Origin: Bidens hawaiensis
Taxonomy: Eukaryota; Streptophyta; Magnoliopsida; Asterales; Asteraceae
DNA: 64,000 nucleotides
Assembly (NCBI GenBank): GCA_021521415.1
Contig: JAIQDT010014624.1
Coordinates: forward strand, 21,001 to 85,000
Reading direction: 5' to 3'
Shown: positions 34,911 through 47,431 of the stretch, piece after piece
Position numbering within the stretch: position 1 is the stretch's first letter
Layout of the letters: the number at the start of each line of letters is the position of its first letter
Position numbers and translations under genes: made by a program
The notes under the pieces: generated by a model
What the model saw: the letters and a program-made list of their open reading frames with translations, nothing else
Told to the model about the DNA's origin: nothing
The model's database searches: none

Positions 34911-36891
34911 GTTTAACCATACAACCATAGATGTCCCGTCAACTATCCATACGTTCATTTCATACTTTCATTATCATGTGTGCATACTTTACCTGCCTTA
35001 TGTATATATACAATATACATATATATATCCATACGTTCATTTTATACTTTCATTATCGTACATGCATACTTTACCTGTCTCATGTATGTATACTATACAT
35101 ACATACATATACATATTCTATCATATAAACATTATATAATAATAGAAATCAATTCACAATCATACATGTATCTTACACTTATCACTTAGGATAAGCGTTT
35201 CAACTATCACATAGGAGTATGCACACAGCCCCGAAAAACGTCACAGAGAAAGGGGCTAGAACTCACCTGGATCATGTTGCCTTCACCATTAATGGTAATT
35301 CCTTTCTTCAACTGAGGTCGACTAACTGCTAATAACGTACACGTATTAATCCTCTATAATTCCTTGTTATTCATTTCTAAATTAACGGGGTTTAACTTTC
35401 GAGTTAACCGAACCGAGCGTATAACCTTCTTAAATCGATCTTATTAATTTATTATACTTAACTTCGTTTATTAAAAAACCGACTTTATTCGATTACATCC
35501 CTAACGATAATTATATATTTATAAGTATATTTACTTTATTATTATTATTATTAATTCACGTTCACAATGCATTTAGGTTTCCTTAAGCGAGTTCGGGGTA
35601 CGGGTGCTAGACGAGTCGGGTCTCGGATTCGTTCAAGTCTTGCATGCATATAACTCTTTTACTTTTATTAGGTATTATATATTAATATTATATTATTATT
35701 TATTATTGATAATTTACTAGTATCATTATTATTATTATTATAAGTTTCCCAAACACCCCCTACTCTAACCCAATAGCCAAACACTCCCTCCCTCTACCCT
35801 AACTATATAAACACCCCCCCCCCAACCCTTCTTCCTCCTTCCTCTCACACACACAGCCGCCACCACTCTCCTCCCACTTTCCGGCGACACCACCACCGCA
35901 TAGGGAGTTTCGCACGGGGACTTTCTCATAGAGAGTTGCGCATAACCTTGAGTTTCGCTTAGTTTAGAAGATTTCGCATCTCGATTTCGCATGAGATGCG
36001 AAACTCACAGTTTCGCATAGAAGTTCGCGTGAACAGTATTCGCGTGTGGTGCCAACCTTTCCCTTCGCACGACGTGTTCTGTCAGATCTGCACTTCGGTT
36101 AGCTGACTCTGCCGGTGCTCGAGTTGTTCATGACCGATGTGAAGGACAGGGACAGGTTGGGTTCGGATCCATGGTCCGCTGAACCCGTCTGACCCAGATT
36201 TGGGTTTTATTGGGTTCGTTTATTGAATTCGGGTCTTACACGGGTTTGGGTTAGTATTGGCACCTCGAGCTTCGTGTTTCCTTTGGATCTCGTCTGACCT
36301 TGATTTCTTGATTTCTAGTGGCTGAACATACATATATGTTTTTATATATACGGCCGTACAGTTCACACTCATATCATATATATTATTATTTGTATTATTT
36401 ATCAAATCTCATGTTATTGTTATTATTATAAGGTTTGTTCAAAACTTGCTCATCTCGGTTTGACCCGGTTCAATTGTTATTAATATTACAACAAGATGAT
36501 GAAACGAAAATGAATATAAATTGATTACCTTTTAGTGTGGTTGAGCTAGATCTAGGATGGATGATTTAGATTGGGAATCTTTGGTGGACATGAGGTTTAT
36601 GTTGTGTGTATGGGTGTGTGTACAATGATTGGAATGATGATGATAGAATGATATGGATGGGAATTCTAGGGTTTAAGGGTTTAAAAAGGTAGGCCTAAAG
36701 GCTTTTAGACCCGAATCACTCTTAAGTCCATTAAACCCTTTTAATATTAACCACATACTACATATTATTTAATTAATATAATGATATCTCGCGACACGAT
36801 AATTAAAACATACCGACTTACTTTATTTACTTAACGAAACGAGGACGTTACACCCTCATTGCCCAGCTTGAGAGTCGGCCCTGATGTTAAT

Positions 36892-37042
36892 AATGATTTG
36901 AATCCTGCTAAATTGTCATGTCAGCAATGCATCCATCTTTCAAAAATAATCTTGTTCTACAAAACGTATGTGCCGATCATAAGCATTCTTACATTGTCAT
37001 GTTATCGTCACCATTTGTATTTATTATTTATAATCAGATTAT
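36892..37042. other. Spacer between the two solo LTRs
   Basis: About 150 bp of AT-rich host sequence lies between the outer hAT-like element and solo LTR copy B. I see no gene in it. The forward frame at 36859-37080 crosses LTR boundaries and is not credible. Confidence 0.5.
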
Positions 37043-37047
37043 TTATT

Positions 37048-40000
37048 TGTAACGTCCTCGTTTTGATAATAAATAAATAAAGCATTTCGAGTTTAATTTA
37101 GTTATCGTGTCACGTGACGTTAAATTAAATTAATTAAATATTTTAAAGAAGAGATAAGATTATTATGGTTATGGATCTAAACATATTTTTGAGCCTAAAA
37201 GCTTTTAGACTTTGCCTATTTAAACCCCTAAACCCTAATTCCTTATCATTTCATCATCATCATTGTACACACATATGCACAACATAAACCTCCTTTACAC
37301 CAACAATTCCAAATTCATCCATCTTTTTTATTTATTCAAGATTCCATATTTAAGGTATGTTCATATATAATGTTCGTTTCCTTTTCTCATTTCGTTTCCA
37401 TCTCTGATCTAGTAACAATGACCAAACAAGCCGAAGCAAACCAACATAAACGAACCGAGCCAAACCGATAAATATGAGCTTCAGTTAATCAAATACATAA
37501 TAATAATCATGGAAATAATAAATTGTTACAAAAACGGGTCTTCGAAGAAACCTAGGTTACATCAGTTCGACCGAAGTTTAGGACCCGAGGTCAGCTCAGA
37601 TCTGAACTGTAAGCGAAAGAAAAAGAATAAGCCTCGTGTCCAAACCACTGTGAAACCGAACCCAAACCTGCCCCGTTCCGACCACCGATGAACACCCATG
37701 CGAACCAGATCTAAACCAGACCCGAACTCCGGTGCGAAATCCCGCTACGCGAAACATCTATGCGAACCGATAAAAATTCGCGCGAAATCCGGCATGCGAA
37801 AAAGGCTACGCGAAACCATATGCGAAACCCGACATGCGAAAAAGGCTATGCGAAACCATATGCGAATTTCTGATGCGAAACCCGTGCGAATCGTGGCGGC
37901 GACGGCGTGGTAGAAGTGAGTGGCCGGAATCGGAAGGGGGTGGGGTAGTGGCGTGGCCGCGGTGAGGGAAAGAAGAGAGAAGAAGCAGAGTGACGGTGGT
38001 GGTGTAGCCATGGGCCGATGAGGGAAAACAAAACCCAAACCCGACCCGGAGCTTGGGTCGCCGGAGTAGGAATAGAAAAGGGGGGGGGGGCCGGCGGCTC
38101 TGTTAGTGAGAAGGAAGAAGGATGGGTTGGGTGGGTATATATGTGTATCTAGGGTTTTATAATAATAATAATAATAATAATAATACACCTAAGATAAATA
38201 AAAATAATAATAATGAAACTTATATGATGAAAGAATTCTGGAGAATATGAAGACATGAACGAAACCCGAGCCCAAGACCCGACTCGTCTAACAACCTGTA
38301 ATTCATTTTATGTCAAACCAATGGTTTATAGGACCCGTTCAGAAACAATTAAATGTAAGAGCCCGTTGTAAATGGAGAAATTGAAAGGAACGTACGAGCG
38401 ATGGATAACTTACGAAAATATATACTTATATAATAATAAATATGAATAGTAATGAAATAATATAATAATAAACATAAATGTGATAACAATAAATATCTTT
38501 TAAGAATGCAAACTAATAAAAACGGATCATTAATAAGATAAGGCTAAGTATATTAAATAAATAAGATCGGTTAAGAAGGTTATATCGGCTCAGTTAATTT
38601 AAAAGTTAACCCCGTTAACTTTAAAAATGAATGACAAGTGATTATAGAGGATTAATACGTGTACATTATTAAACAGTTAACCGCGCACAGCTCAGGAAGG
38701 GAATTTCTATTAACGGTGAACGTAACAGGATCCAGGTGAGTTCTAGCCCCCTTTTTCCTTTAAACGTTTTTGGGGCTGTATGCATACTCGTATGTGAAAG
38801 AATAGATATATGTAATTGTAATTAATTATATAAATTTTATAAGGACGTGATTATGTATTAATTCATTAATATGTATTTAAATGTTTGAATGGTAGTTTAT
38901 AGAATAGAAAGAGTTAGGGAACAAGCCCTACTAATACTTGTGTAGAGTGTATGGACGGAAAAGCACATGCACGAACAAAATAAATGGCTAAAAGCCTATA
39001 CTGTGTTCGGGCACGTGTTGTGATAGCAATGTGGTCTAATTATAGATACAACGATTTGATTGATTAGAATAATATGTATAACATGGTCCAGTTATGGATA
39101 CTAGGGTGCGGTGGTCTAGTTATGGATACAATGAAAAGGTGGTCCAGTTATGGATACAACGAATAGGTGGTCCAGTTATGGATACAAAGAATAGGTGGTC
39201 TAGTTATGGATACAACGAATAGGTGGTCCAGTTACGGATACAATGAATAGGTGGTCCAGTTATGGATACAATGAATGGCTGGTCCAGTTATTGATACAAT
39301 GAATAGGTGGTCCAGTTATGGATACAATGAAGGGCTGGTCCAGTTATAGATACAATGAATAGGTGGTCCAGTTATGGATACAATGAATGGCTGGTCCAGT
39401 TATGGATACTAAGTACAGTAGCTATAAATTATGTGTATATGTAGTACGATTGCATGGCATGATAATTTTAAATGCATAGATATACGTTGTGTGAATTTAT
39501 GGTCCAGCTATGGATACTATTTGTACATGTAAAAGTTAGTGGATAGAACAGAAAGAAAGTAGGGGACAAGTCATATCAAATACCTGCGTAGAATGACAAT
39601 ATGTATATTGATGTGAATGAATGATTGCATGTTCGTGTGTAGAGCCTTCGGGCCTCATGCACGTGCAGCAAGTTAGGATGACAAATCCCTTGAATTTAAT
39701 ATGGTTTGATTACAAGTAAGAATAGAATGCTCAATTATGAGCAAGTACGTACGGGACTAGTTATCGACGAGTTTTACGTCGCGTATAAATAAAGAATGTG
39801 ATTTAATTATAATTCGAAATTTAATTAAAAGAAAGAAATGTTAGAACTCACTCAGTGCATAGCTGACTTTTAGTATGTATGCATGTAGGTATTATTGATG
39901 ACGTAGCAAGCTTAAGGCGCATACGAGGCTATCCATATTGAAGAATAGTTAGAGAATAAGGTTGTCATGTAAAAAGTTTTAGTTTCCGCTGCAAATTGAT

Positions 40001-40076
40001 TATGCTTCCGCTGTATCAAACTGAGTTTATGAGTAAATCCAACGCTAAGTAGGGTTCCCGGGCTTGGGGCCTTACA
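37048..40076 (+). mobile_element. Solo LTR of the ~3-kb family (copy B)
   Basis: It begins TGTAACGTCCTCGTTTTG and ends GGGCTTGGGGCCTTACA, flanked by TTATT at 37043-37047 and 40077-40081, a perfect TSD. Start and end are not similar to each other and no retroviral domains occur, so this is one 3,029-bp LTR. Its ends are the inverse of those of copy A, so the two lie head to head about 195 bp apart. A GC-rich stretch with repeated TGCGAAA motifs is at 37730-37890. Confidence 0.88.
39020..39410. repeat. Minisatellite in solo LTR copy B (~28-bp unit, about 12 copies)
   Basis: Tandem units of the form GGTGGTCCAGTTATGGATAC plus AATGAATA, with small variants. A few dispersed copies lie outside the main block (about 39500). 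Confidence 0.88.
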
Positions 40077-40221
40077 TTATTGCTATAAACTATTTGTTTT
40101 TAATTTTTATATGGTTTAATTTACTGGTTATATGACTAATATGAAATATATTTAAATACTATATCTAAGTAACATTCGAAATCTATTTTGTATTCATGTT
40201 CATAAGTTGGTGGATCTTCCT

Positions 40222-42660
40222 CATCAAAATCACTTGACTGATTAAATACGACAAAATATTCATCATATACAATTGTATCATACAATTTAATGTGCATCGC
40301 TTGTTACTTTCAAGCTCCAACCTCTTAGTGGGCTGACGTGTGTGAATATATATATATATATATATAAATTTGGATAAAAGTTTCCACACAAATCGGGGTT
40401 TTAAAAATAGGTTTTCACCTACGACTAAAACACACAAAAGGCAAGTGTACATATCGTTTGTAATAAAGCGTCGGAAAGAACCGAGTGTCAATCCATGGAC
40501 ACGGTAATTTTCTAATACTAAATCTTTGTAATCGATAAACCGAACAAATAGATCAAAGTGAATTTTTAAGCTAATTAAATTAACATACAATCAAACAAGG
40601 CAAGTGAAAAGACAAGAACAATTAATCCAACAAAACTACCTAGACATGAATCCACTCCACCAATATGATAAAATAGCAATGATACGGTAAAACATCATGA
40701 ATCTAAACATAAATACTAGATTACAATCAAGCAACCTACTACTAACAAATAATCATCATGATGGGTTTTCAATCAAGAAATAAACATAGACTAACTTGTT
40801 TGTTAAAACAACAAAGTCTCATAATCAAGGAAAGTTAGCATGAACAACATTCTAACCACCTAAGATTACACTAAACTAGCTAAACTCATGAATTAAATAT
40901 CAACATATGAAACTTTAACTTGCAAGTCATCACCAAGTCAAGAATCATAACAACACTCATCAATTTTCTAATATCAAGTGTAGGGTTTCATGCTCATCAA
41001 TAATATTATAACCAAGCTAATCTTTACTAGTCATTCCTAACTTAGTAATGTAAACAAAGAAAATGAGCATTCAAAGTTTACAAACAAACATCTAGAACAT
41101 AGTTTTCCAACATGAATGCCTAAACATTTGTAAGACTAACAAGGTATGCAATTCTAACCAGCATGAACACCATCAATATCAACTCATAACTTCAACATAT
41201 TCTTGAAAGAAAACCAATTTACTAAAATCATGCATAGATAATAAATCACATTAGTAGAAGCTTCAACATTGTCTAGATAGTAAAGGTATTTAGCCCATAA
41301 GGGTTAATACAACAACAATCAAAAGAACAACAAGCTTACAAATCATGTTTAAGAACAAATAAGTGTAGACTAGATGAACAAAGATTGAAATTATGGAATG
41401 AATGATCTAAGGATGATGAAAGCCTTCCAAGATGCTTGCAAATGAGTTGAAGTCACCAATTGTTTTGAGAGTTAGAAACAGTGGGTTAAAACTCTCTTGG
41501 ACTCCCCCTTCCTTCTGTGTGAACGGCTCTTTATATTGTAACAAGGGAGATATGATCATGTTTTGAGAGAGACATAGTCATATTCAAGCAAAATGTACAT
41601 CTAATCCCCTGATTGGTTCTTTGGTATCCAAGAAACTATTCCCTATTGAAGTTACTAGGCATAGGAATACAACTGAACATAAGCTAGATTTGGTAAACAT
41701 GAATTCCTGAATAAAAAGGCAGGGCATGACTTTCTCTTTTGAAGACACTGCTGCAGCACGTTTAATTAGATATGTAGAAAGGGTGGCATGATCATATTAT
41801 TATAAAGACATGGTCATGTGTGAATAAATGTTTGTTGTAACTCCACTTTTCAACTCCACCTTTTTACATTACTCCTCCAAAATTCTCATTATTCAGCGCC
41901 AACACCTGGAAATTCACAATTCAATATATAACTATATACTCCAACAATAAATTTCCACCAAAAGTATGTAAAATGAGGTAAAAGATGTGCAATAAATATA
42001 AATATATTTGGACACATCATGGGCCTTGTATAATTGCCCATCAAATTTGGAGGACATTGAATTCTCTCTCAGCGCCCTTTTATGAACAATTGCTCATTTG
42101 TAATATAGTATCCTTTCATATATCATGTCTCGTAATATTCACTACGTTATATTTTTAGTTTACCTATACGAGGAGATCATATGGAATGTAACTGATTCTT
42201 TCATGTTGGAATTAAATGGATTGAGCACGCACAATAACAACCGCGTTTTGTGGCCCAACTCGAGACACGACTCTTTTATGTTTTATTAAGATCAAAATCA
42301 CCTGACTGATTAAATATGACAAAATATTCATCATATACAATTGTATCATACAGTTTAATGTGCATCGCTTGTTACTTTCAAGCTCCAACCTCTTAGTGGG
42401 CCTTGTATAATTGCCCATCAAATTTGGAGGACATTGAATTCTCTCTCGGCGCCCTTTTATGAACAATTGCTCATTTGTAATATAGTATCCTTTCGTATAT
42501 CATGTCTCGTAATATTCACTACGTTATATTTTTAAGTCTACCTATACGAGGAGATAATATGGAATAACTGATTCTTTCATGTTGGAATTAAGTGGATTGA
42601 GCACGTGCAATAACATTAATATATTGCGTTTTGTGGCCCAACTCGAGACACGACTCTTTT
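40222..42660. repeat. ~380-bp tandem duplication, first copy split by a solo LTR
   Basis: The unit running from ATCAAAATCACxTGACTGATT to GAGACACGACTCTTTTATG occurs as copy 1 (40222-40333 plus 42025-42289) and copy 2 (42290-about 42660). The copies differ at a handful of positions plus small indels. ATCAAAA recurs at the borders and may have served as microhomology. No gene is seen in the unit. Confidence 0.85.
40334..42019. mobile_element. Solo LTR, 1,686 bp, TSD TGGGC
   Basis: It starts TGACGTGTGTG and ends GGACACATCA, flanked by TGGGC at 40329-40333 and 42020-42024. On the minus strand it would begin TGATGTGTCC, a start common among plant LTRs. There are no coding domains. Because it splits only one unit of the tandem duplication, it inserted after the duplication. 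Confidence 0.8.
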
Positions 42661-42689
42661 ATGTTTTATTAAGATCAAAACCACATCTT

Positions 42690-44303
42690 ATAATTACCCT
42701 AGACCATCTATTTATACTAGGTAAACTATACTAATCCTACTCCTATGTTTCTATCCTCATAATCTAATTCTAGCATCATCTCTACTAATTAAATCAAACT
42801 AGATAACTCTAAACGTTAATATATTAATTAAACTAAATTTACACATAACCCCTTCAACATTCTTTTAACTCATTTCTAGATTAACTTTCAACAATATCTT
42901 CGTTTGTATTGCACTGTGATAGATTAAATTTATCTACTACAAAAAGTTTTAAATCTTTGTGTACTGACCCCTAATCGAATTGTTTGGAATTTAGAAGTGA
43001 AAGAATCAATTTATCTACTAATAGTGGACAAATTGCCACATGAGAAGATATAGGTATTTAAGAATACGTCTTTACGACCAATGGCTAACGATGGCTATGA
43101 TGAGCGGTTTTGCTAGAAGAGGTCATAATGAAATCATTGTTTTTAGTAAATGATGCAAAGAAAAGTATGTAAATTTAAACTATGGATGCTAAAACTAAAT
43201 ATGGATCCACAAGAAGCCCAACAAACTCTTAAACTAAAATATCTAAAATATGCTGGAACTAGACCAGAAGTGTAAATATAAACTATGGATGCTAAAACTA
43301 AATATTCGAGACTTGAAGGGGTAAAGTGTGGTTGACTATAAACTAACAAAGAATCTGGATTCCTACAGCCAGCACAATTTGCATCTTTTTTGCTGGGCTT
43401 CTCATTCTCATGGGCCGGGTTCTCTTACCTACCTACACCCGAAGCAACCCACTTTGTTCGGGTTTGGGTCTGGCTTAGTTTAATGCTTTATTTTTTAATC
43501 ATCATTTTTTGTAAAAATATCTAACCAATATTTAAATTAGTCATTTTATATATTAAACATTATATAAATATATAAAACTTCAATATAAAAATTATATATA
43601 TATATATATTTTTGCTTTTGTTTGTTCTTTTCCTATTTTATTTTTAACCATTTATTAATTTAGATTAAATTATAAAACCGAAACATGCCGATATCCTTAT
43701 GGTCATATTACGACTTTAATATTTTGGTTTCAGTTTTGGTTAATATAGCAAGTGTTGGTTAAATATGAACAACTGAGGACTACATAGAGTGAATCGAATA
43801 AAGAATTTAAAAATAAAGCTTAAAGAATAAATTAAGTAATTATTGTTAGAAGATAATTACTAGAGTTAGAGATAAAGTATAATTGTTATTATGTGTTTGA
43901 GTATAATCAGAAAATAGATTTTGAGTAGGAAACGAGTTTATGTTAGCATGAATAGAGGTATAGAATCACTGTATTTTGGTGTACTTTTCGTTCTTAATAA
44001 CATTACCAGAGTCGTGATGAGTTATTACAAACTTATCGATATTGTTCGTGTTGCTCGATACCATTAAATCCTGAACGGCCCAATTCTAGATCCTATTTCT
44101 TTCTCAATAAAATAAAATTATAAATATAAAATAATAAATTAAGATTCTTTCATTTGTTTTACACATCTCATCTTTTCTGAAAACACCCCCAAACCAAACA
44201 ATCCTAACCCATTCCCGACCCAAACCCATAAACCAAATATAAACCCACGGATTCCCCCAAATTCTGCCTGCAGACTTAACTAATTAAACCAATCAATCAA
44301 TCA
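42690..44303. other. Intergenic sequence upstream of the RING-H2 gene
   Basis: No gene is seen. A short direct repeat reading AAACTATGGATGCTAAAACT occurs at about 43179 and 43278. The last few hundred bases should hold the RING gene promoter and 5' leader, but I see no unambiguous TATA element at a fixed distance. Confidence 0.45.
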
Positions 44304-45383
44304 ATGGCTGAAACACCACCGCCATCTTCCGTCACACCACCGCCGCCGCCACCACCACCACCAACGCCACCGTCGGCAGCCGATACTCCCGATCCCTCAC
44401 AACAATACTGGTGCTACCAGTGCAACAAACGCGTCCCGATCGAAACCCTACCTGGTCAAGCTGACGTCATCTGCTTCGAATGCAAAAACGGCTTCGTTGA
44501 GCTGATTGCAGCCGTTCACCACCACCGTCATCATCAACAACCGGTTGAAGTAAACGATAACGACGACGAAGACGATCATCCCGCTTTCGGCAACGAGTTC
44601 CTTCAGGTACTCAGGCTCATCGCCATGGCCGCGCGTGACGACCACGCGCCGCCGCTTTCACCTGCCGACCGCGACGGTGACGTCGATGATAATGATTACC
44701 TCCGAATCGAACTCGACGGCTGGGATGAAGATAACGACGATGATGACGTGGATAACGGAGATCGAGTTAACGACGGATCTGACGATAATAACGAAGACGA
44801 AGAAGAACAGATAGTTGAACCGGAAGATGAAGATACGCGTAGAAGACGTCAGCGTGACGTCATCCGTCTTCGACTCCGTGATTTTGCTTCCAGAGCGTTA
44901 AGCCGTCGTCACCGGATCCTCAATTGGGCGGAGATCTTAACCGGACTGGAGGATCATTCCGTTGAGTTTAGGTTTCAAGCTGCAGGTGATAGTTATATAG
45001 GCAATCCAGGTGATTATTTGGATGCGGCTGGATACGAAGCATTGTTGCAGAATTTAGCGGAAAGTGATCCCGGTAAAAGCGGGCCGCCACCGGCTGCGAA
45101 ATCGGTTGTGGAAGGGTTGCCTACTGTGAATGTGAAGTTAAGTGATGTGGAACTTGAAGTGTGTGCTATATGTAAAGATAAGTTGGTTAATAATGAAGAG
45201 GAGGTTGTGAAGCAATTGCCGTGTGGACATATGTATCATGAGGAGTGTATAGTGCCGTGGTTGGGGTCGAGGAATACGTGTCCGGTTTGTAGGTTTGAGT
45301 TGGGGACTGATGATCCGGAGTATGAGGAGGATAGGAGGAAGAGGGTGAGTGGGATGGCGACGACGTCGACTGGTTCAGTGTAA
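44304..45383 (+). CDS. RING-H2 E3 ubiquitin ligase, CIP8/RING1-like
   Basis: A single-exon, 359-aa frame opens with a clear ATG. Residues 1-33 are Pro-rich. An N-terminal zinc ribbon holds C37, C40, C57 and C60 (YWCYQCNKRVPIE, VICFECKNGFVE). Residues 78-178 are strongly acidic and Asp-rich. A basic patch (TRRRRQRDVIRLRLRDFASRALSRRHR) precedes a conserved middle region (LNWAEILTGLEDHSVEFRF). The C-terminal RING-H2 has the full C3H2C3 set: C287, C290, C307, H309, H312, C315, C326, C329, with the E2-contact Trp in PWL. In the family such proteins transfer ubiquitin from an E2 to substrates; Arabidopsis CIP8 binds COP1 in light signalling. The substrate here is unknown and the CIP8 likeness is inferred from domain layout. 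No internal break is seen. Confidence 0.9.
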   Translation: MAETPPPSSVTPPPPPPPPPTPPSAADTPDPSQQYWCYQCNKRVPIETLPGQADVICFECKNGFVELIAAVHHHRHHQQPVEVNDNDDEDDHPAFGNEFLQVLRLIAMAARDDHAPPLSPADRDGDVDDNDYLRIELDGWDEDNDDDDVDNGDRVNDGSDDNNEDEEEQIVEPEDEDTRRRRQRDVIRLRLRDFASRALSRRHRILNWAEILTGLEDHSVEFRFQAAGDSYIGNPGDYLDAAGYEALLQNLAESDPGKSGPPPAAKSVVEGLPTVNVKLSDVELEVCAICKDKLVNNEEEVVKQLPCGHMYHEECIVPWLGSRNTCPVCRFELGTDDPEYEEDRRKRVSGMATTSTGSV

Positions 45384-47431
45384 GGAACGGTATGTCGTCG
45401 GTATGTAAGTGTTTGTTGTGTCTTTCGTATGTCGAAACTTGGTATACATTTTTTTTTTATTTGGATTGATGGTTATGATTTCATTTTTGTAAATAATAAG
45501 CTTCCTCAATTTGAAGTTTCAATGTGGCTATTGTTGCTTAATGCTTTCGTTTTTTATTTTTGATTTTTTTGTGAAAAGCGTTACTAGGGTATAGGATTGG
45601 TTAGGAATTAGGATGGCCTGCTAGTTGTTTGATATGCAGCACATGGAAAAGTAGTAATTGCTGTGTAGGGTTAGCAATTTAGGTAAGGTTTAGAAGGCAA
45701 TTGTGTTTACATATGTTGGATTTTGATTGCGGTTTATGTTGCAATGTTGCATAACTTGTTTTAGAAAGTTATGGAGATTGAGTTAGTAAATAAGTTTAAA
45801 AAATCCATAGTGATTGCGCTTGCGCCTTAAGTGGTTTTGACTAGTTGAAAAGTAGGGGTAGCTAGAGTTGAAACTTGAAAGAGCCATCAAGTGTAGGAGG
45901 CGCGTCAATGGTAGTATCAAGATATTTGAGATGATGGATCTTACTTCTGTTATTCTTACTGTGTATAGTCTTTATCGGTATTAGTCTAGTAAAATTTTGC
46001 AGTGGTTACTTCTATGTTGACGATGTGCTTCATTCGTAGGGTTGGTGTTGAACCACTTCAGGTTCATTGCACTATATAAATGGGAGTGGTGGATTTAGGG
46101 GTATGGCACCAACAATGCATAATGTTTTTACAAAATATCAGGCCATGAGTAGCAGACTAGCTGGGGCTATTAGTTGGTTTATATAAAGTTGGCCAGTTGG
46201 GCAATAGTATTGAAAGATCAGTAAACTGTTCTGGTGGTCGTCTAGTCCACCGGAGATGTAGGAAGAAAACCTTTTCACGCTTTCAGCCATTACACTGCTC
46301 TAGTTATCTGCCTCCCGCCATGGCCATATGCTGGCTTTCCAATTGCAGCCCTCATTCCTTCATTCGTCATATAATTAACTTATTTCGCTTCAAAAGTTCT
46401 TGTCATTTGATTTTGTGCTCTTTGTCTCTGTTTGATCAGTTTAGGTTTGGTGGAGTTTTTTTTTTTTTTAACAAGTTATTTTTTGTTTTAGTAACTAACT
46501 TGTATATAACACTTATTTAGCTTATAATATTCTAATGCGATTTGATATAGATTATAGAAAATTATAAAAAGCTATCAACAATTAATCTTCAGCTACTAGT
46601 AATACTCTTGATAATTTCATTTCAATGGTGTTCTATGTTTGCCTGAACTATTTCTTCCAAGTTTGAAGCAGGCAATCACAAAAGAATGAATTGATTTGGG
46701 TAAAAAAAGTTTGTAGACTGGTTCATTTGGGTCATTCGGATTAACCGAGTCAGTTTTGGTCTGCTTAAATTATAGAACAGATCAAAACAAGTAACTATTA
46801 TAAACTCTTTAAATTAAAAGGGATTTACATCAATTACCAATTTGCCATGACCTGAAACCATTGTTTGTCTTGGCCACCAATTCTTTATTGCCGACGCCGT
46901 TGCCATTCTACCACCATTACCGTTCCATCTAGCACTACCTTGTACTTGCTCCCACCATCATCACCATCCTAATAAAAACAACTATTCTTTTTTGTTTTTC
47001 CTAAAACGACTCATTCCAACTGCCTGAACTGAGAGCCCGAACTCATCTCGACCCAAATTTAATTGACGCTTTTTGTAAACGACCAGATTTGACTAGTACT
47101 TATTTTGCTCAAAACCTAAAGTGATTCCAACATGTTATGACCTCTTTTGCCCAAAACCCAAAGTGATCCGAACACGTTATGACCTGAACCCCACCCGCCT
47201 AATTTGTGAGGCCTACCTATGAGAAATCAATTAATAAAGTTAACAGACATTTGTAAACGCACTACGTGCAAAAAAGTTTCTCAGTGGTCACCATAAATGG
47301 GACTGTTGAAGTGAGTTCTTGCCTACATAAGATTGATATTGTACCACACCAATTACATTTTGTGTTATTAAACCATTCATTGTATTGGACCTCCCACCTC
47401 GGTGTTGGCCCATGGACTGCTCTCCTTGTCT
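45384..47431. other. Intergenic sequence between the RING gene and the hAT element
   Basis: This includes the presumed 3' UTR of the RING gene just after 45383. The forward frame at 46197-46520 and the one at 47385-47642 (which spans the hAT left end) have no family resemblance. I see no other feature. Confidence 0.5.

Larger units (their letters stand above)
11909..36852 (-). mobile_element. Solo LTR of a ~3-kb LTR family (copy A), split by nested insertions
   Basis: The left end TATAAGGCCCC...CCCGGGAACCCTACTT (11909 on) is the inverse of the right end of the copy at 37048-40076. The right end GAGGACGTTACA (36852) is the inverse of that copy's left end TGTAACGTCCTCG. Flanking CCCTC at 11904-11908 and 36853-36857 is a perfect 5-bp TSD. 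The LTR's own sequence is 11909-12153 plus 34491-36852 (about 2.6 kb). Its first dinucleotide has mutated (TA instead of TG). No internal retrotransposon region is present, so it is a solo LTR. Confidence 0.85.
11270..36883. mobile_element. hAT-like MITE hosting the whole nested transposon block
   Basis: ATGTTAAT occurs at 11262-11269 and again at 36884-36891, an 8-bp match (9 bp with the next A). It brackets sequence ending in GAGTCGGCCCTG on the right and beginning AGTGGGTCGGCCCTGA on the left. Read inward these ends are similar (about 9 of 13 bases), consistent with decayed hAT inverted repeats. After removing the LTR nested in it, the element itself is only about 665 bp (11270-11908 plus 36858-36883). 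The TSD match is the stronger evidence; the inverted repeats are weak. Confidence 0.5.

Noticed and set aside
34639..35189. Plus-strand frames over the minisatellite in solo LTR A
   Set aside because: Repetitive content follows the tandem DNA repeat and low-complexity AT sequence; no domain.
37745..38188. 147-aa minus-strand frame rich in Pro, Ser and Tyr
   Set aside because: Lies wholly inside solo LTR B and covers a (TAA)n tract and GC-rich LTR sequence.
39020..39410. Regular ~28-bp repeats resembling a CRISPR array
   Set aside because: Units are contiguous with no unique spacers, in a plant LTR; it is a minisatellite.
46197..46520. 107-aa plus-strand frame downstream of the RING gene
   Set aside because: No recognisable family, no gene context, composition like random AT-rich DNA.
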